A stretch of 5,337 bases of DNA. Source: Thermoanaerobaculia bacterium (GTDB lineage: Bacteria > Acidobacteriota > Thermoanaerobaculia > UBA5066). This document shows positions 4,387 through 5,337 of the stretch, in pieces. The DNA lies in NCBI GenBank assembly GCA_017999215.1, contig JAGOBQ010000320.1:1-5337 (forward strand). Reading direction: 5' to 3'. The notes below the pieces were generated by a model. That model was not told where the DNA came from, ran no database searches, and was given only the letters and a program-made list of their open reading frames with translations. The stretch's first letter is position 1. The number at the start of each line of letters is the position of its first letter. The position numbers and the translations under genes were made by a program.

Positions 4387-5337
4387 TCAGGCTCCCTTCA
4401 TCGTGCCGGTGCGTAGGAGCTGGCGGTGCCAGGCGAACGCCTCGTCGAGGAGGTGGGGCGTGTGCCGGCCGAAAGAGCCGGTCGCTGCGCGCCTCACGTA
4501 GTCGCGGAGGGCGGGGCGGTAGTCGGGGTGGGCGCACTTCTCGATGACGCGCTCGGCGCGCTGCTTCGGCGAGAGGCCGCGCAGGTCGGCGAGCCCCTGC
4601 TCGGTCACGAGGACGTGGACGTCGTGCTCCGTGTGGTCGACGTGCGTGACCATCGGGACGATGCAGGAGACGGCGCCCTTCTTGGCCGTAGACGGCGTCA
4701 TGAAGAAGGAGATGTAGGCGTTCCGCGCGAAGTCGCCGGAGCCGCCGATCCCGTTCATGATCGCGGTGCCGTTCACGTGCGTCGAGTTGACGTTCCCGTA
4801 AATGTCGGCCTCGATCATCCCGTTCATCGCGAGGCAGCCGAGGCGGCGGATCAGCTCGGGGTGGTTCGAGATCTCCTGGGGGCGCAGGATCAGGCTGTCC
4901 CTGTAGCGGTCCATCTGCGCGTTCAGCTCGTCGACCTTCTGCGGGCTCAGGGAAAAGGCGGTCGCGGAAGCGACGCGCAGCTTCCCGGAGGCGATGAGCG
5001 AGAGCATCCCGTCCTGGAGCACCTCGGTGTAGGCCGTGAGGTCTGTGAACGGGCCGTCCTCGAGGCCGAAGAGGACCGCGTTCGCGATGTTGCCGACGCC
5101 CGACTGGAGCGGAAGGAGGTTCTTCGGGAGGCGCCCCTTCTTCACCTCGTCGCCGAGGAACTCCAGGATGTGCCCCGCGATCCGCTTCGACGTCTCGTCG
5201 GGCGCCGAGAACGGGGCGTTGCGGTCGGGCGCGTTCGTCTCGACGATCGCGACGATCTTCTCGGCCGGACAGTGGAGGTAGGGCGTGCCGATCCGGTCCG
5301 CCGGGCCGACGAGCGGGATCGGCTTGCGGTTCGGCGG
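4387..5337 (-). CDS. Acetyl-CoA hydrolase/succinyl-CoA:acetate CoA-transferase family, C-terminal part (cut by window edge)
   Basis: An open minus-strand frame of 316 residues plus a TGA stop enters from the right edge. The family motifs are clear. PLVGPADRIGTPYLHC and EKIVAIVETNAPDR lie near the edge. LTAYTEVLQDGML carries the catalytic Glu (visible residue 105, codon 5025-5023), which forms the glutamyl-CoA intermediate. GIGGSGDFARNAYISF (about 196-211) is the glycine-rich loop of the acyl/CoA site, and HTEHDVHVLVTEQGLADLRGLSP follows. The enzyme moves CoA between acyl-CoA and a carboxylate such as acetate, propionate or succinate in the cytoplasm (Cat1/AarC/ScpC group); some members hydrolyse acetyl-CoA. 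Family members are about 500 residues, so roughly 190 N-terminal residues lie outside. An internal ATG at 5145 is not the start, because conserved sequence continues upstream. It is convergent with the reductase. The preferred acyl group cannot be told. Confidence 0.95.
   Translation of the reverse strand, partial: PPNRKPIPLVGPADRIGTPYLHCPAEKIVAIVETNAPDRNAPFSAPDETSKRIAGHILEFLGDEVKKGRLPKNLLPLQSGVGNIANAVLFGLEDGPFTDLTAYTEVLQDGMLSLIASGKLRVASATAFSLSPQKVDELNAQMDRYRDSLILRPQEISNHPELIRRLGCLAMNGMIEADIYGNVNSTHVNGTAIMNGIGGSGDFARNAYISFFMTPSTAKKGAVSCIVPMVTHVDHTEHDVHVLVTEQGLADLRGLSPKQRAERVIEKCAHPDYRPALRDYVRRAATGSFGRHTPHLLDEAFAWHRQLLRTGTMKGA

Noticed and set aside
3182..4537. 451-codon minus-strand open frame across the intergenic gap
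   Set aside because: Its Arg/Pro/Ser-rich product overlaps two real genes in other frames and runs through the repeats. Long stop-free frames are expected at this GC content.

Overview
The window is very GC-rich. It encodes a Hanks-type Ser/Thr kinase, a lipoprotein, a DinB-like protein and acyl-CoA enzymes, with third-codon positions almost all G or C. This fits a high-GC soil or environmental bacterium. An Acidobacteriota-like or Myxococcota-like genome is my best guess, but nothing here proves the phylum.

Layout. 1-570 (minus) is the N-terminal half of a Ser/Thr protein kinase running off the left edge. A 45-bp divergent gap separates it from a small lipoprotein of unknown function (616-1290, plus). 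Next come three tightly packed plus-strand genes: a DinB-like metal-binding four-helix protein (1358-1858), an enoyl-CoA hydratase of the crotonase family (1869-2645) and an aldo/keto reductase (2650-3529). The reductase is split by a one-base frameshift near 3245-3270. At the right edge, 4387-5337 (minus) is the C-terminal part of an acetyl-CoA hydrolase/succinyl-CoA:acetate CoA-transferase. It converges on the reductase.

The 857-bp gap between the convergent genes (3530-4386) holds no credible gene but is highly structured. Two related foldback elements lie in inverted orientation (about 3607-3811 and 3969-4322). Each has terminal inverted repeats and a central stem, and the two central stems differ by compensatory base-pair changes. 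By hand alignment, the right copy equals the left copy plus two insertions of about 75 bp. Each insertion ends in the same 41-bp hairpin repeat (4109-4149 and 4255-4295). Just past the stop codon of each convergent gene is a degenerate array with a period of about 8 bp, in the same orientation relative to its gene.

Functionally, the hydratase and the CoA-transferase both act on acyl-CoA thioesters, as in short-chain fatty-acid or acetate/propionate metabolism. They are on opposite strands, so a shared pathway is inference only. The intergenic foldback pair is the most unusual part of the window.
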